59,892 nt of DNA from Phycisphaerales bacterium. GTDB lineage: Bacteria > Planctomycetota > Phycisphaerae > Phycisphaerales > UBA1924. Location: the NCBI GenBank assembly GCA_020846975.1, contig JADLCX010000069.1, positions 1 through 59,892 of the forward strand, given 5' to 3'. The notes under the pieces were generated by a model. The model made no database searches and was not told the origin of the DNA. It worked only from the letters and a program-made list of their open reading frames with translations. This document shows, piece by piece, positions 9,001-17,441 of this stretch. Made by a program: the position numbers and the translations under genes. How positions within the stretch are numbered: position 1 is the first letter of the stretch; each line of letters starts with the position of its first letter.

Positions 9001-11437
9001 TCAGCCGGACCTGCAGGTCGCCCACGAACGTGTGCGTGACGTTGATCTGCACGTTGAGGTCGAGGATCGTCCGGCCGTCGGTGATGTTGATCGTGCTCGT
9101 GATCGATCCCGTCGCCGGGATCGCGGCCGCGTTGGCGTTGGACTTTGTGCTGCTCTCCGACGCGGCGGTCTGCACCTGCACGGCGATGTTGTACACGCCC
9201 GTCGCCGCGCTCGACGCGCCGGTGGCCTCAAGGATGGGGTTGTAGTTGGTGTTCGGGAACGCCGAGACGCCGATGTAGTACTGGCCCGCCGCGGGCACGA
9301 AGAACTGGATCTTGGAGTCCAGACCGGTGAAGTTGTCGTTGGCGTCGAGCTGAACACCGCTGGCGTCGAACAGCCGCAGGTAGCTGTCCAGATCGCTGGG
9401 AACGGCCAGGCCGCGAGCGGTGATCTCGGCGGTGATGAGCGCGGGACCGGTCGTGAACACGCGGAAGATGTCCACATCGCGAACGTCGTTCAGCCCGTCG
9501 CCGATCGTGAGGTCCGTCACCTCGACGAAGCCCTGCGGGTTGAGCAGCAGCGGGCTGGCCTGGCTGATCGCGTCGTTGGGCTCGAGCAGGCCGCGGAACG
9601 CGACCACGTTGAAGTCGTACACCTCATCGTTGCCGCCCGTCGCGTCGCCGTTGAGGAACTGCCCCTGCGTGTCGCGGAAGTTGGTCGCGGCCAGCGTCAG
9701 GCGGTGCTGATCGCGGGCCAGCGGGGCGCTGAGGTTGATCGTCAGTTCGCGAGCCGTGTAAATCACGTCCCCGCTGTTGATGGTGATGAACACGTCGTTG
9801 CCGTCAAACCGGCCGTCGCCGTTGCTGCGCCGCAGCGTGATGCCCGAGAGGTTGAAGAACGACGGGTCCATGTCCCGGCTGAACGACACGCGGATCTGGC
9901 TGACCGGCGCGGTCTGCGCGCCGGGCGTGATCGCCGTCACGATCGGGCCCGGGAACTGGGCCGCCAGCAGCGAGCGGTAGGCGTTGACGCGCCCGCCGGT
10001 CAGCACGCGTCCGACCATGTTCGGCAGCACATCCACGCCCGTCAGCAGGGCCTGCTTTAACTCCTGGGGTGACAGGAACCGGTTGACCGACGCGATGAGC
10101 CCGATCACGCCCGCGGTGTACGGGCTGGCGAAGCTCGTGCCGTCGATCCGCGTGTAGCCGTTGCGGGGCGCGGTCGTCAGCACCTGTTCGCCGGGCGCGG
10201 CAACGTCAACCGTCGTCGCGCCGTAGTTCGAGAACCCCGCGATCTGGTCGCGGTTGTTCGAGGCCGCCACCGCGATGATGTCCGGGTTGGGGTACGACGC
10301 GGGGAAGGCCCGGTTCTGACCGTCGTTGTCGGCACTGTCGTTGCCCGCGGCCGCGACGAAGAGAATCCCCGCCGCGGTCGTGTCCTGAATACCGGTCTCG
10401 GCCGCGGAGTCGAAGTTGTCGAAGTCCGCCGGGCGGAGCGCGCCGTAACTGTTGTTGCTCGCGACGAGGTTGACGCCGAACTGCGTCTTCAGCAGGACCA
10501 TGTAGTCGTACGCGCCCAGCTGCGCGTACAGCGGCGAACCGCCCTCATCATCCGCGAACACCTTCAGGGGCAGCATGGCGATGTTCCACGCCACGCCGGA
10601 GATGCCGATGCCGTTCCCGCCCACCGCGCCGATGCACCCGGCCACCGATGTGCCGTGGTTCTCCGGCCGGTCCACGGTCGTGTCGTTGTCCGGGCCGCCC
10701 TGACCGTCGTTGCCGACAAAGTCCCACCCGTTCACATCGTCAACCAGCCCGTTGCCGTCGTCGTCGGTGTTGTTGTTGGGGATCTCGCCCGGGTTGGTCC
10801 ACACGTTGGCGGCGAGGTCCGGGTGGCGGATCTGCAGCCCCGAGTCGATCACCGCGACCACCACGCGATCCGAGCCGGTCGAGAGGTTCCACGCCCGCTC
10901 CAGGTCGAGGTCCGCGCCGACCACGCCCGCCACCTGCTGGCCCGTGTCCGGATTCAACTCGAGCTGCCCGGTGTTGTTCAGAGCCCACTGCTCCGGGTAA
11001 CGGGCATCGTTGGGCACAAGGTCCAGGTAGTTGAGCCAGTCCGGCTCGAACTGACGCAGGAACGAGAACTCGCTCTTGGCCTGCTCCGCCGCCGCTTCGG
11101 TGATGGGCGTCGTCGTGCGGATGTTCGCGAACCGACCACGCGCCGTCACGTCGATCGCATCGACCGACAGCCCCATCGAGGCCGCGACTTCCGCGGCGCG
11201 ATCCAGCGCGTTGGTCGCGCCCAGCGGCGTCTCGAACGTCAACACCCACGAGTTGCTCCGCACCTCGAACGGGATGCCGTGCCAGACCATATTCTCGGTC
11301 GAGAGACCCGTCGCGCCGGTGAGCAGCATGCGCGGCTCGAGGTGATCCAGCAAGTCCCGCCAATCGCGCCGGCCGCGCCGAGACTTGGCCGACGAACGTG
11401 GGGTGGTGGTACCGACAAACTTCAGCCAGTTGCGCAT
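6032..11437 (-). CDS. Giant secreted subtilisin-family (S8) protease with P-domain and PPC domains
   Basis: An 1801-aa exported protein. Its N-terminus carries the planctomycete LEPRMLLT motif (residues 33-40) after a basic stretch. A fervidolysin-like propeptide region precedes the catalytic domain. The catalytic domain has Asp198 (VVAVIDSGLQ), His261 (ENHGTSVAGC), oxyanion Asn366 (AAAGND) and Ser435 (DGTSFASPY), so the triad is complete. Downstream are two pre-peptidase C-terminal-type repeats (DVDIFRVF and DVDLFRVS regions) flanking a proprotein-convertase P-like domain (INVTHTFVGDLQVRL, GTWTLTINDLKAGDAG, LLGWTLEL). The last ~750 residues are beta-rich adhesin-like sequence with no recognised domain. 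ATG 11437 is preceded by AAGGGAG 9-10 nt upstream. A strong terminator follows. Probably extracellular or surface-held degradation of protein. Confidence 0.93.
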   Translation of the reverse strand: MRNWLKFVGTTTPRSSAKSRRGRRDWRDLLDHLEPRMLLTGATGLSTENMVWHGIPFEVRSNSWVLTFETPLGATNALDRAAEVAASMGLSVDAIDVTARGRFANIRTTTPITEAAAEQAKSEFSFLRQFEPDWLNYLDLVPNDARYPEQWALNNTGQLELNPDTGQQVAGVVGADLDLERAWNLSTGSDRVVVAVIDSGLQIRHPDLAANVWTNPGEIPNNNTDDDGNGLVDDVNGWDFVGNDGQGGPDNDTTVDRPENHGTSVAGCIGAVGGNGIGISGVAWNIAMLPLKVFADDEGGSPLYAQLGAYDYMVLLKTQFGVNLVASNNSYGALRPADFDNFDSAAETGIQDTTAAGILFVAAAGNDSADNDGQNRAFPASYPNPDIIAVAASNNRDQIAGFSNYGATTVDVAAPGEQVLTTAPRNGYTRIDGTSFASPYTAGVIGLIASVNRFLSPQELKQALLTGVDVLPNMVGRVLTGGRVNAYRSLLAAQFPGPIVTAITPGAQTAPVSQIRVSFSRDMDPSFFNLSGITLRRSNGDGRFDGNDVFITINSGDVIYTARELTINLSAPLARDQHRLTLAATNFRDTQGQFLNGDATGGNDEVYDFNVVAFRGLLEPNDAISQASPLLLNPQGFVEVTDLTIGDGLNDVRDVDIFRVFTTGPALITAEITARGLAVPSDLDSYLRLFDASGVQLDANDNFTGLDSKIQFFVPAAGQYYIGVSAFPNTNYNPILEATGASSAATGVYNIAVQVQTAASESSTKSNANAAAIPATGSITSTINITDGRTILDLNVQINVTHTFVGDLQVRLTGPGGQVVTLVNRRGGSGDNFALTRFDDEAATSVLAGTPPFAGNFRPEQALTAFDGNSAAGTWTLTINDLKAGDAGQLLGWTLELSLANDVFGPFEVNDTTIVASDIGITGTGSRTLTAFIGDGAFGLRDVDLFRVSAGTGTTIRVLATPISGSLDTILRLFDAGGNEIAIDKRLGSTASAVTYVVANAGVYYVGVSGGNTTSPTDFGNDSYNPGVGGSGTPTDATGLYRLSITVAGGISEGEAILQGSSIGVAVNSNGAIGIPIGDNAGGLTFNGIEFLNRGNGLDSYFGVSLDGFSIRNTADGTQSDLSMAIANESDFGNRRMAATGTFRNLGVRRVIAFGASDRYLVVDVTLSNRSTTPMNSIAWMEGFNPDQGYTTLPNSENTTNNIRNSTPRLATAAVTNTTFPGGLTMGLGAPTGGVAAVTSFEDRGTVRDPFQIINSPSDPDASGDVGVSADQDMTIAFNVGTLAPNQSSHFRYFIFLDSSTSGVTASYDALLAGTAGGHLAADQKSPADDTEGLPNLPYRVYYPEGYANSRASTFLPLVNGNAEAVRIVVIARYEGTAAFDVLYDSSTDTTEGSIAANKRDGITLTTPANFAAGTSDRVRSDVVNQMTMTARNGVLKNTPYAIEVRASAPVGAILSHYDFGISTGDSFTSALSPVWQLGQGQKGAGINDFIVFYNPSPLEIKVTLTAYKSTGGTPFSTFQYVQANRRGGWAVADLGITNGSYAFKIDAEAPISVALTHFDSNTASGFGSIATAGNGSTSGGSAEGAFGVGAASESIGVVNTNTAAADVTFTFSFANGSSYRHQLTVQGQRRGTVEVASLVGFPAGQPYAVSYTSTLPVGVTIASRTGGEQVGSAITSQASTQWLFSEGFRPVSGNAVSEVLRLYNPSAADTTIEITINFNNGESEVFRRALPSRSGTALNIFDFVTGTRATVGTVPGIGSFYGLKVQSAVPIVAWAQHFDTFLGGGFGTLGTPLGTTGLLT

Positions 11438-11727
11438 GGCGCGAACTCCCTTGAATCAGCCGCTTGCGGCCAGACACCGACACCCGGCCCGGCTCTTCCG
11501 ACCAGGCGACACCTGCATCCAGCCGCCCGTCCACGCTCCCGCGACGGGCGCTCAAGCGAACGGTAGAGGCAGAATAGCCGATCCGCGCCCAAATCCCAAA
11601 TCGGGAAGTCTCGGTGGATCGGCAGGTTGCACCATTCGTTCGGGTCGCGGCCGGAGTTCCCGCTTTCGGAGTCGCGTGTTCGTTACACTCGTGTCTTCAA
11701 TCGCCCCCAACCTTCCCGAGACCGCAC
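11438..11727. promoter_or_regulatory. Divergent intergenic region between S8 and S41 protease genes
   Basis: These 290 bases separate the starts of two large exported proteases transcribed away from each other, so they must hold promoters for both. The ribosome site AAGGGAG of the S8 gene is visible. I see only a weak -10-like TACACT near 11685 for the plus gene, and no convincing operator or RNA element. Confidence 0.4.
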
Positions 11728-14700
11728 ATGCCGATCCGCCTCGATCCGCCGTCCTGCTTGGCCATCCCCGCCTTGCTCCTGGTGCTGCTGTTCGGGGGTC
11801 ACGGCTGCCAAGCCGCGCAGCCCGCGGCAGGCAACCCCAGGCCAGCGTCGCCTGCCCAGCCCGCTCCCTCCGACCTACCCCGGGCCGTCGCGTTCCCCCA
11901 GTACCTGTCGCTCAGTCCAGACGGATCCAGGTTGGTGTTCGCCTCAGCGGGCGACCTGTGGTGTTCCCCTACATCTGGGGGGTTCGCGTCCCGGCTCACC
12001 TCGCACCCCGCCGAGGAACGAGCAACGGCTTTTTCACCCGATGGTCGTTTCCTGGCGTTCGAGTCCAACCGCGACGGGGCACGCAACATCTACATCGCCC
12101 GGATTGACTCGCCTTCCGGCGGCGTCATCCTCGGCCCGGCGGTCAGGGTTGTGAACTCCGACCAGACGCACGCGCTGGGCGGATTCGCGGCCGACGGAAA
12201 GAGCCTCCTGGTGACCTCGACCCGCGAACCGAGCATCTACCGCGGCGCGCGGATGTTCGCGGTTCCCATCCGCTTCGATGATTCCGGCTCGCCTGTTGGC
12301 GGCGGGCCGGTGACCCGGTTGACCGGCGCGTTCGGAACTTCGCCGCACGCGCAGGTCGATGGGTCCGGCTTCATCTTCACACGCAACCGCACGGGGATGG
12401 AGCGTCCGAAGTACCGCGGCTCGGGCAACTCGGATGTCTTCCGCGCCGACCTGCGATCCGGCACATTCACGCCGATCGCCACCAGCGCGGCCAACGATGC
12501 CGATGGATGGCCGTTGCCCGATGGTTCGGTCGTGTTCATCTCTTCTCGCGACGGTCAGAACAACCTCTGGCGCGTTGATGGGGGAAAGGCAGACGCGGAT
12601 GCCCGGCAACTGACGGCGTTCGCGCCGCTTCCGGGCGAGATCTCCATCGGGCACGGCGTTCGCGACCTCGCCGTGAGCGCCGACGGAAAGACCGCCGCGT
12701 TCGCGGTCTGGGATACCCTGTACACGCTCGATCTGTCCGCGCCGGGAGCGACGCCGCGGCCGATCGCCGTCGCCGCCGCGGCCGATGCGGTGGCGCTCGA
12801 CGAGGTGCGTCTGAATCTCGATCGTGAGGTTTCCGAGCAGGTGCTCTCGCCCGACGGCAAGACCCTCGCCGTGGTCGCGCGGGGCGAGGTCTTCGTGCGC
12901 AGCACGCAGGAGGGCTATCCGACACGGCGCGTCACCGCAACCCCGGCGCGAGAGCGAGACATCGCCTGGTCTCCCGATGGACGCGTGCTCTACTTCACCG
13001 CCGACGATGCGGATGGGGTCTACGGCTTGTACGGCGCGACGGTCGAACTCGCGAAGGAGGACCTTGCGCCCGAGAAGGACCGGAAGCCCGATGCAGACAA
13101 GGAGCCGAAGAAGGACGAGCCGGCCAAGGCCGATGACCCGGCGGCGCCCGCTGCTCCGCCCACCGACGCCGCGGCCAAGAAGGTTGCCGCGAAGAAGCCC
13201 GACCACGGAAAACGCTGGTCCGAGGCCCTGCGGTTCAAGATCGAACCCGTGCTCACGCCGTCCGGCAAGCACGCGGCCAGCCTCCGAACCCCCATCCCAT
13301 CTCCCGACGGCACGAAGCTCCTGCTGACACGCGGCCGCGGCGACCTTGTGCTCTTCACGCTCGCCGACAAGTCCGAGCGCACGCTCCTGACCGGCTGGGA
13401 CGAGCCCGATGTGCAATGGGCGGCCGACTCGCGGCACATCGTCTACGCGGTCAACGACCTCGACTACAACAGCGACATCTGGTTGATGGACACATCCGCG
13501 ACGACCGACGAGGCGGCGACGAAGCGAGCGTGGTCGAACCCCGTCAACCTCACGCGCCACCCGGACAACGACGTCTCACCCCGGCTCAGCGCCGACGGCA
13601 AGGTGCTCGTGTTCCTCTCGGAGCGCGCCGGCGAGAACGACGAGATGGATGTCTGGACGATCAACCTCGATCGGGTTCTGGATGCGATGACGGCCTACGA
13701 GCGCGACGAATACTACAAGAAGGCCTCTGAGGCAGCAGGCAAGCGCAAGCCGCTCGATACCCCCGCGGCGCCCGGAGCGAAGAAGCCCGACGAGCCGAAA
13801 ACCAACGAAGCCAAGCCGGACGAAAAGAAGCCCGAAGGCGAGAAAAAGGAAGAGCAGGCCAAGCCCGTTGGCCCGTTCGAGTTCGACGCCACCGATGCCT
13901 ACCGGCGTGCGAGGCGACTGACCGCCTACCCAGGTCCCGAGTCGGGGCTCACGATTACCCCCGCGGCCGACCGCATACTCATGGTGGCGACAGAGGCCGG
14001 TGAGCGCTCGCTGATCTCGATCGACCACAAGGCCGCCGACAAGAAGGTGCTCCAGGCCGGACCGGGCGTCGCCAACATCCGCATGTCGCTGACCGGCGAC
14101 AAGGTCTCGTTCATCCGCTCCGGCGTCGTCTCGACGACCAACCCCAGGGCCGGCGGTAGGGTGGAATCCCTGCCGATCGACGCCCCCGTCACCATCGACA
14201 TCCGCGCCCAGCAGAGGCAGAAGTTCATCGAGGCGTCCCGCACCATCGGCCAGGTGTTCTACCACCCGACGATGAAGGGGCTGGATTGGGACGCGCTCGC
14301 GGCCCGCTATCTCTCCCTTGCCGAACGCACCCGAACCAACGACGAGTTCAACCGCGCGGTCACGCTCATGTTCGGAGAGCTCGACGGCTCGCACCTGGGC
14401 ATCGGGGGCGGCAACGTCGGTACGACCTTCAGCGCTCCGCCGGTCGCAACCGGATACCTCGGAACCCGCGTCACCCCCGCGCCCGGCGGCTTCCGTGTCG
14501 ATGAGGTCGCGCTCGATACGCCCGCCGCGGCCAAGCCCAACAAGTTCGAGCCGGGCGATGTCATCCTTGCCATCGACGATATCGCGCTGGCGCCGGACGA
14601 CCACGCCCCGCCCGCTGTCGATCTCGATGCGGCCCTGGCCGGCAAGGCCGGCAAGGAGGTGCTGGTCAGGGTCCGCCGCGCCAAGCCCGTTGACGCGGCC

Positions 14701-15396
14701 AAGCCCGACCAGACCGTGCTGGTGGTCCCGATGTCGTTCGGTGCATGGGACGTCGCCCAGTATTGGGACGAGGTTGAGAGGCGACGAAAGCGCGTCGAGG
14801 AACTCTCGGGTGGCAGGCTCGGCTACCTGCACATCCGCGCTATGGGCGGCGCGAGCGTCGGCGATTTCGAGCGAGACCTGTTCGCGGCCGCGAGCGGCAA
14901 GCAGGGCCTGATCATCGATGTCCGCGACAACGGCGGCGGTTCCACCGCCGACATCCTGCTCTCCTCGCTGACCGCGCCCAACCACGCCTTCACCCAGCCC
15001 GCCGGCGTTGATCCGAACACCGTGCCACGCGATGCGTATCCGCGCGACCGCCGCCTTATCTACGGCTACACGCGCCCCATCAACGTCCTCATCAACCAGA
15101 ACTCGTTCTCCAACGCCGAGATCTTCGCCCACGCGATCAAGACCATCGGCCGCGGCAAGCTCGTCGGCACCGCCACGTTCGGCGGCGTCATCTCGACCGG
15201 TGGGGCCTCGCTGATCGACGGCACAACGATCCGCACGCCCGGTCGCGGCTGGTACACGCCCGATGGCAAGGACATGGAGAGCAACGGTGCGCAGCCGGAT
15301 GTGAGCGTACCCCAGACCGCCGAAGACGAGGCGGCCGGACGGGATCGGCAGCTCGAAGCGGCGGTGGCGGAGTTGCTGGGGAGAGTGGTGAAGTGA
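11728..15396 (+). CDS. Tricorn-type S41 protease with PD40 beta-propeller and PDZ domain
   Basis: A 1222-aa exported protein. A signal sequence (LAIPALLLVLLFGGHGC) ends at a cysteine that could be a weak lipobox. Two blocks of PD40/WD-like repeats follow (LSPDGSRLVF, FSPDGRFLAF, WSPDGRVLYF, PSPDGTKLLL, LSADGKVLVF), then a PDZ domain (GFRVDEV...FEPGDVILAIDDI) and a C-terminal S41 domain. Predicted Tricorn catalytic residues are Ser888-His889 (DGSHLG), nucleophile Ser1126 (NQNSFSNAE) and Glu1184 (DMESNG). Two charged linkers rich in Lys, Pro, Glu and Ala interrupt the propeller regions (about residues 450-490 and 680-715). The start is ATG 11728, the methionine heading the signal sequence; longer in-frame starts upstream lack one. 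Likely trims peptides in the periplasm. Confidence 0.92.
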   Translation: MPIRLDPPSCLAIPALLLVLLFGGHGCQAAQPAAGNPRPASPAQPAPSDLPRAVAFPQYLSLSPDGSRLVFASAGDLWCSPTSGGFASRLTSHPAEERATAFSPDGRFLAFESNRDGARNIYIARIDSPSGGVILGPAVRVVNSDQTHALGGFAADGKSLLVTSTREPSIYRGARMFAVPIRFDDSGSPVGGGPVTRLTGAFGTSPHAQVDGSGFIFTRNRTGMERPKYRGSGNSDVFRADLRSGTFTPIATSAANDADGWPLPDGSVVFISSRDGQNNLWRVDGGKADADARQLTAFAPLPGEISIGHGVRDLAVSADGKTAAFAVWDTLYTLDLSAPGATPRPIAVAAAADAVALDEVRLNLDREVSEQVLSPDGKTLAVVARGEVFVRSTQEGYPTRRVTATPARERDIAWSPDGRVLYFTADDADGVYGLYGATVELAKEDLAPEKDRKPDADKEPKKDEPAKADDPAAPAAPPTDAAAKKVAAKKPDHGKRWSEALRFKIEPVLTPSGKHAASLRTPIPSPDGTKLLLTRGRGDLVLFTLADKSERTLLTGWDEPDVQWAADSRHIVYAVNDLDYNSDIWLMDTSATTDEAATKRAWSNPVNLTRHPDNDVSPRLSADGKVLVFLSERAGENDEMDVWTINLDRVLDAMTAYERDEYYKKASEAAGKRKPLDTPAAPGAKKPDEPKTNEAKPDEKKPEGEKKEEQAKPVGPFEFDATDAYRRARRLTAYPGPESGLTITPAADRILMVATEAGERSLISIDHKAADKKVLQAGPGVANIRMSLTGDKVSFIRSGVVSTTNPRAGGRVESLPIDAPVTIDIRAQQRQKFIEASRTIGQVFYHPTMKGLDWDALAARYLSLAERTRTNDEFNRAVTLMFGELDGSHLGIGGGNVGTTFSAPPVATGYLGTRVTPAPGGFRVDEVALDTPAAAKPNKFEPGDVILAIDDIALAPDDHAPPAVDLDAALAGKAGKEVLVRVRRAKPVDAAKPDQTVLVVPMSFGAWDVAQYWDEVERRRKRVEELSGGRLGYLHIRAMGGASVGDFERDLFAAASGKQGLIIDVRDNGGGSTADILLSSLTAPNHAFTQPAGVDPNTVPRDAYPRDRRLIYGYTRPINVLINQNSFSNAEIFAHAIKTIGRGKLVGTATFGGVISTGGASLIDGTTIRTPGRGWYTPDGKDMESNGAQPDVSVPQTAEDEAAGRDRQLEAAVAELLGRVVK

Positions 15397-15408
15397 TGGC
15401 GTTGCGTG

Positions 15409-15438
15409 GCACGATCCAGCCGCTTGGGCTGGTCGTGC
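15409..15438 (+). terminator. Stem-loop after the S41 protease gene
   Basis: Twelve base pairs with one bulged t (gcacga and ccagcc pairing with ggctgg and tcgtgc) around a 5-nt loop, starting 13 nt after the stop codon. No U-run follows, so it may be a weak or factor-dependent terminator. Confidence 0.5.
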
Positions 15439-15746
15439 CGATCGGCGCGGATGTGATCGAACACCACGCCCATCGGTCGTGACTGTCCGCGTTTGTGCCG
15501 GCCATTGCACCAGCGTTTCTGCGATGGCGTCGCCACGCCGACCGACGACCCACCACCCCGACGTGCAAAGGACTGGCGATGGGGAAGGATCTACGTTCGC
15601 CGACGCCCTTCGGCGCTTGTTTCTGGCCGTCGGCTCGTCCGGCAATGACAGCCCGACGAGCGCCGTCAACAGACGCACGAGAAGCCGGAGGAGCTTCCGG
15701 TTCATGAGCCGCACGCTCGGTGGCGTTTCAAGGATGCCGGTCGCGA
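15439..15746. other. Intergenic region without a recognisable gene
   Basis: About 300 bases between the convergent S41 and waaA genes. Short open frames on both strands have no recognisable domain and no ribosome site. I see nothing else here. Confidence 0.5.
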
Positions 15747-17165
15747 TCAAGGAACCGCGGCGACTTCGACGGGCTGGGTTGGCGCGGCGGCTGCACTGTG
15801 CAACGACTGTGACACCGCACGAGCAGGAAGTCTCAGAAGCCCCTTCAGCATGGTCGCGTGCCTTTCCGAGGCTCCCCGTTCTGCCAGGATGCACGCGTGC
15901 CCGGCTTCCACCATCCGTTGGCGCTCGGGTCGATCGTCCAGAAGCGAGCCCAGAATTCCCGGCAACTTCTCGGGCTCGCAGATCCTGATGGCGCTCGCCG
16001 CCGCGAACCGCCCGACGATGTACTCGAAGTTCGAGTACGCCGGGCCGATGATCGTCGGCTTGCCGAGCGCGATCGGCTCGATCGGGTCTGACCCGCGCAT
16101 CCCACCGAACGATCGGCCGACCACCGCAATATCCGCCAGTTCGTAGGCCGCGTGCAGCTCGCCGATCGTGTCCAGCAGGAATCGGTCGCGTACCGGACCG
16201 GTCGTCGCTTCCATGCCTTCGAGCGCGGCGCCACCCGCCGGCATCCGCCGCTGAACCGAGCGCCTGGTGCACCGCGCCGATCCGCCCAGCGAGGCGTACG
16301 CCCGCTCGTAGTGCTCCGGCTTCCGCGGGGCACACAGCAACTGAACCCCCGCGGGCACGCTCCGGTGCAGAAGCGCCTCCTCGCAGGTCGCGCCCTTGCC
16401 GATCAGAGCGGTCGAGCCCGCCACCACCAGCGGCCGTGCCCGGTCGATGCCCAGTTCCGCCGCGAGCCGCTGTGCACCGGCGCTGACGTTCGCCGCCCCG
16501 CCGTGCGAAACGGCGACCGCATCCCATTTCATCGAACCGGTGATGTGTACGCGGTCGGCGGCGACACCCATCGACCTGAACCGCTCCGCGTACCCCTCAT
16601 CCTGCACCGCCGCGAACGCGAGCCTCGCGAACGAGGGTGACAGGAATCGTCGGAACCGCCAATACCCCTTGAACGAGCGCGCGCTGAGCCGACCGTTAAT
16701 CACCGCGACCGGAACGCCGCGCGCAGCACATTCGGCCACGAAGTTCGGCCAGATCTCAAGTTCCACAAGGGCCACCGCATCCGGCGAGACAGCATCCATG
16801 AACCGCTTGACCGGAGAAGACAGGTCAAGCGGATACCGGACGACCCTGACAGCAGGCTTGCCATCGTTCCCGGTTCCGAGTTCAGATTCGGCGAAGAGCG
16901 CCCGCGCGCGGGCAAGCCCCGTGTCGGTTGTCGCCGAGATCACCACTTCGATACCGTCATCACGCAGCATCGGGACCAGCGTCCGCAGCGTGTTCACCTC
17001 GCCCACCGAGACCGCGTGCAGCATGAGCCGCGGCGCATCCCCGGTGGTCCGCGGCAGAGCAGCCGTGTGGCCGAACCGCTCCCGCCAGCCCCCCCTCGCT
17101 TTGCGCGCCCACCACGGCGCGGTCAACGCGGCGGTCGGGAGGTAGAAGAGGTCGAGGAGGTTCAT
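15747..17165 (-). CDS. waaA: 3-deoxy-D-manno-octulosonic acid (KDO) transferase
   Basis: A 472-aa member of glycosyltransferase family 30, which adds KDO from CMP-KDO to lipid A at the inner membrane. The N-terminus has the expected membrane-proximal segment (LLDLFYLPTAALTAPWW) and the typical RFG...LMLHAVSVGEVNTLRTLVPML block, with the conserved Glu in GEV. Other family signatures are VISATTDTG, VKRFMDAVSPDAVALVELEIWPNF, PVAVINGRLS and the C-terminal SNFEYIVGRFAAASAI nucleotide-binding region. Residues around GGSARCTRRSVQRRMPAGG form a short Arg-rich stretch that is less typical. Its presence implies an LPS-like outer membrane. No clear ribosome site before ATG 17165. tRNA-Val lies just upstream. 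Confidence 0.92.
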   Translation of the reverse strand: MNLLDLFYLPTAALTAPWWARKARGGWRERFGHTAALPRTTGDAPRLMLHAVSVGEVNTLRTLVPMLRDDGIEVVISATTDTGLARARALFAESELGTGNDGKPAVRVVRYPLDLSSPVKRFMDAVSPDAVALVELEIWPNFVAECAARGVPVAVINGRLSARSFKGYWRFRRFLSPSFARLAFAAVQDEGYAERFRSMGVAADRVHITGSMKWDAVAVSHGGAANVSAGAQRLAAELGIDRARPLVVAGSTALIGKGATCEEALLHRSVPAGVQLLCAPRKPEHYERAYASLGGSARCTRRSVQRRMPAGGAALEGMEATTGPVRDRFLLDTIGELHAAYELADIAVVGRSFGGMRGSDPIEPIALGKPTIIGPAYSNFEYIVGRFAAASAIRICEPEKLPGILGSLLDDRPERQRMVEAGHACILAERGASERHATMLKGLLRLPARAVSQSLHSAAAAPTQPVEVAAVP

Positions 17166-17198
17166 GCGCGGTCGGGCGGGTGATCCGCCGTCTGGAAG

Positions 17199-17272
17199 TG
17201 GGCAGGCCGGGACTCGAACCCGGAACCTCTCGCATGTAAAGCGAATGCTCTAGCCAATTGAGCTACCCGCCC
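17199..17272 (-). tRNA. tRNA-Val (anticodon TAC)
   Basis: 74-nt cloverleaf on the minus strand. The acceptor GGGCGGG pairs with CCTGCCC (one G-T wobble), with discriminator A. The D-arm contains AGCTCAATTGGCTAGAGC, the anticodon loop TTTACAT gives anticodon TAC, and the T-arm has GGTTCGAGTCC. CCA is not encoded. Confidence 0.96.
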
Positions 17273-17441
17273 GGGGTGTGATGCGGCCATCCGCGGCCGC
17301 GAGGCTTACGACCGCGAACGATAGGGGCCGCCGTTCTCGGACGCCTTGCGAACCACGAACCCGGGCGGCCTTCGCCGGTAGAATGTGCCAACGCGTGGTC
17401 GGCGGACCCATACTGTTCGCCAGAACCATCGGGAGGATGAT

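Noticed and set aside
6764..10060. Long plus-strand frame antisense to the S8 protease
   Set aside because: High-GC codon bias opens such shadow frames; composition is Arg/Val/Ala/Asp-rich with no domain.
15479..15706. Short frames between the S41 protease and waaA, including a minus-strand MNRKLLRLLVRLLTALVG reading
   Set aside because: The leader-like start has no ribosome site and the frame runs on antisense into the protease without any recognisable domain.
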